Source: Pseudomonadota bacterium
GTDB lineage: Bacteria; Pseudomonadota; Gammaproteobacteria; Arenicellales; Poriferihabitantaceae
DNA: 8,150 nt
NCBI GenBank assembly: GCA_024226105.1
Contig: JAAELZ010000493.1
Span: 1-8,150 of the forward strand
Direction of reading: 5' to 3'
The notes under the pieces were generated by a model, which was not told the origin of the DNA, ran no database searches, and saw only the letters and a program-made list of their open reading frames with translations. Positions 7,040-8,150 of this stretch are shown here, piece after piece. The translations under genes were made by a program, and so were the position numbers. Numbering within the stretch: the first letter of the stretch is position 1; every line of letters starts with the position of its first letter.

Positions 7040-8150
7040 ATGTTTATCTACTCAAAATGTACTCAACACGGAACCCGCGCGATGAGCACGGCTCTAACCA
7101 TCTGCCTCGTAGCAGGCCTGGCGTTATCGACCTCTGCTCTGCAGGCAAAACCTAAGAACAACGCCGATGATGAGGGCTGGAGCGAATGGCAGGCGAAGGG
7201 CAAAGGCTACGCGGCGCGGCGGCGCCAGCCCCCAAAACTTAGCGGGCCAAAATCAGAGCGGCGCCAGGCGAATGTACAGGCACGTCTGAAAAATTTGCTA
7301 AAGAAAAAAGCGAAACTGCTAGCCAGGATCGAAAAACAGGATAACAACGGTTCGACACTTTCAATTCAGGCCCAGCAGCCAAACAAGAAGAGCAAAAAAG
7401 GCAATAAAACTGAAAACCTGCAAAAGCAGATGGCTAAGCTGAACAAACAGATTGCAAAACAGACCAATCTGGAGCAACAACTCGCCGCTAAAGCTCAAAA
7501 ACAGGGCCCTAAGATTAAAGCGCTCTGGTTGTACACTGGTGAAGAAGGCTTGTATAGCATCACACTGGCTAACCTTGCCGCGAAGCTCGGGAAAACTGAA
7601 AAGAATCTGCGCAATAAAGCCAACAATGGAAAACTAAACCTCACTACGGCGGAGCAGTTGGATTCAGAAAAAGCGCAGCAGCCCGTATCCTGGCATTATG
7701 ACGAAGCGAGCGACAGTATTCTGTTCGCTGCGCAGGCTTACGATACGTTTCACAGTGATGAAAATGCCCATAAATTCAGAGCGAGTGGAAATAAAGCGGC
7801 TCCGATGGCGGTTGCAACAGGTGCGGCGCCGGGTTTTGGATCTGAAACGCCCTTTTGGGATACGCTTAAGTTTGAAGAAGAACCTGATTTAAATTTTGCA
7901 ACCTGGTCAGTTGGTACTGAAACTGAGGCCGACTACTGGTTCTGGGACTATCTATACGGCACAACTCGGCCAGAGCTTAATATTGATTTGACTATTCCAG
8001 ATCCAGCAACCGCAGGTGAGGCTCAACTGCGTGTCACGTTGCGCGGTTGGACGGATTGGAACGATGGCAACGATCATGAAGTCTGGGCAGAGATAAATGG
8101 CGATCCCGTTGGGTCCAGCATTATTTGGGATGCATTCGAACAAGTTGTGC
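7040..8150 (+). CDS. Secreted protein, N-terminal part, possibly gingipain-like (peptidase C25) family; runs off window
   Basis: The frame is open from ATG 7040 to the window end, giving 370 residues with no stop. Residues 1-36 look like an export signal: a longish n-region, then ALTICLVAGLALSTSALQA with cleavage predicted after AQ-type site LQA (36). ATG 7082 would give a more compact signal. Residues 37-160 are basic and rich in Lys, Gln and Asn, with two probable helical/coiled-coil stretches (about 77-100 and 124-155). From about 161 a different, probably beta-rich region begins: ALWLYTGEEGLYSIT, then DSILFAAQAYDTFHSDENAHKF (223-246), FWDTLKFEEE (272-281), DYWFWDYL (298-305), and LRVTLRGWTDW...EVWAEINGDPVGSSIIWD (330-364). 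This order resembles, from memory, the region before the catalytic domain in bacterial C25 (gingipain-like) proteins: EGlYxV, a Dxi.FYG.a..t.ytdeN.y segment, a YWfWd segment and a sandwich ending in a H...v.lNG..vG...WdG strand. The catalytic His/Cys would lie beyond 8150, so protease activity is unproven. An unrelated surface or adhesin-like protein remains possible. Confidence 0.9.
   Translation, partial: MFIYSKCTQHGTRAMSTALTICLVAGLALSTSALQAKPKNNADDEGWSEWQAKGKGYAARRRQPPKLSGPKSERRQANVQARLKNLLKKKAKLLARIEKQDNNGSTLSIQAQQPNKKSKKGNKTENLQKQMAKLNKQIAKQTNLEQQLAAKAQKQGPKIKALWLYTGEEGLYSITLANLAAKLGKTEKNLRNKANNGKLNLTTAEQLDSEKAQQPVSWHYDEASDSILFAAQAYDTFHSDENAHKFRASGNKAAPMAVATGAAPGFGSETPFWDTLKFEEEPDLNFATWSVGTETEADYWFWDYLYGTTRPELNIDLTIPDPATAGEAQLRVTLRGWTDWNDGNDHEVWAEINGDPVGSSIIWDAFEQVV

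Overview
The window looks like chromosomal DNA of a proteobacterium, most likely a gammaproteobacterium. The grounds are a full-length HrpA-type DEAH RNA helicase with the long C-terminal region typical of that group, and a 6S RNA gene directly upstream of 5-formyltetrahydrofolate cyclo-ligase (the ssrS-fau/ygfA arrangement known from gammaproteobacteria). The proteins also resemble enterobacterial MoaA and PpiA/PpiB. I cannot name a genus.

Layout, left to right. Bases 2-232 (+) are the C-terminal part of a rhodanese-domain protein cut by the window edge. It converges on moaA (257-1264, -), the radical-SAM GTP 3',8-cyclase that starts molybdenum cofactor synthesis. Divergent from moaA is a 6S RNA gene (about 1355-1555, +) with an extended -10 promoter at 1340-1348. 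It is followed by fau (1578-2168), then a cyclophilin-type peptidyl-prolyl isomerase (2185-2763) with a signal peptide and a possible second, cytoplasmic start. A strong intrinsic terminator at 2792-2826 closes this probable ssrS-fau-ppi unit. hrpA (2883-6710) follows alone. A 329-base AT-rich gap (6711-7039) then leads to a large secreted-protein gene that starts at 7040 and stays open to the window end (370 codons seen).

The first 6.7 kb is housekeeping: cofactor synthesis, transcription control by 6S RNA, folate recycling, protein folding and RNA metabolism. The last gene is the only part that looks accessory. After a signal peptide and a Lys/Gln-rich helical stretch, its sequence resembles the region preceding the catalytic domain in gingipain-like (C25) secreted proteins. 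That assignment rests on recalled sequence patterns, and the catalytic part lies outside the window.

I did not find convincing evidence of a new biological system. The points most worth a second look are the truncated secreted gene, the two possible starts of the cyclophilin, and the moaA/6S divergent region, where the longest moaA reading frame falsely runs through the 6S RNA gene.
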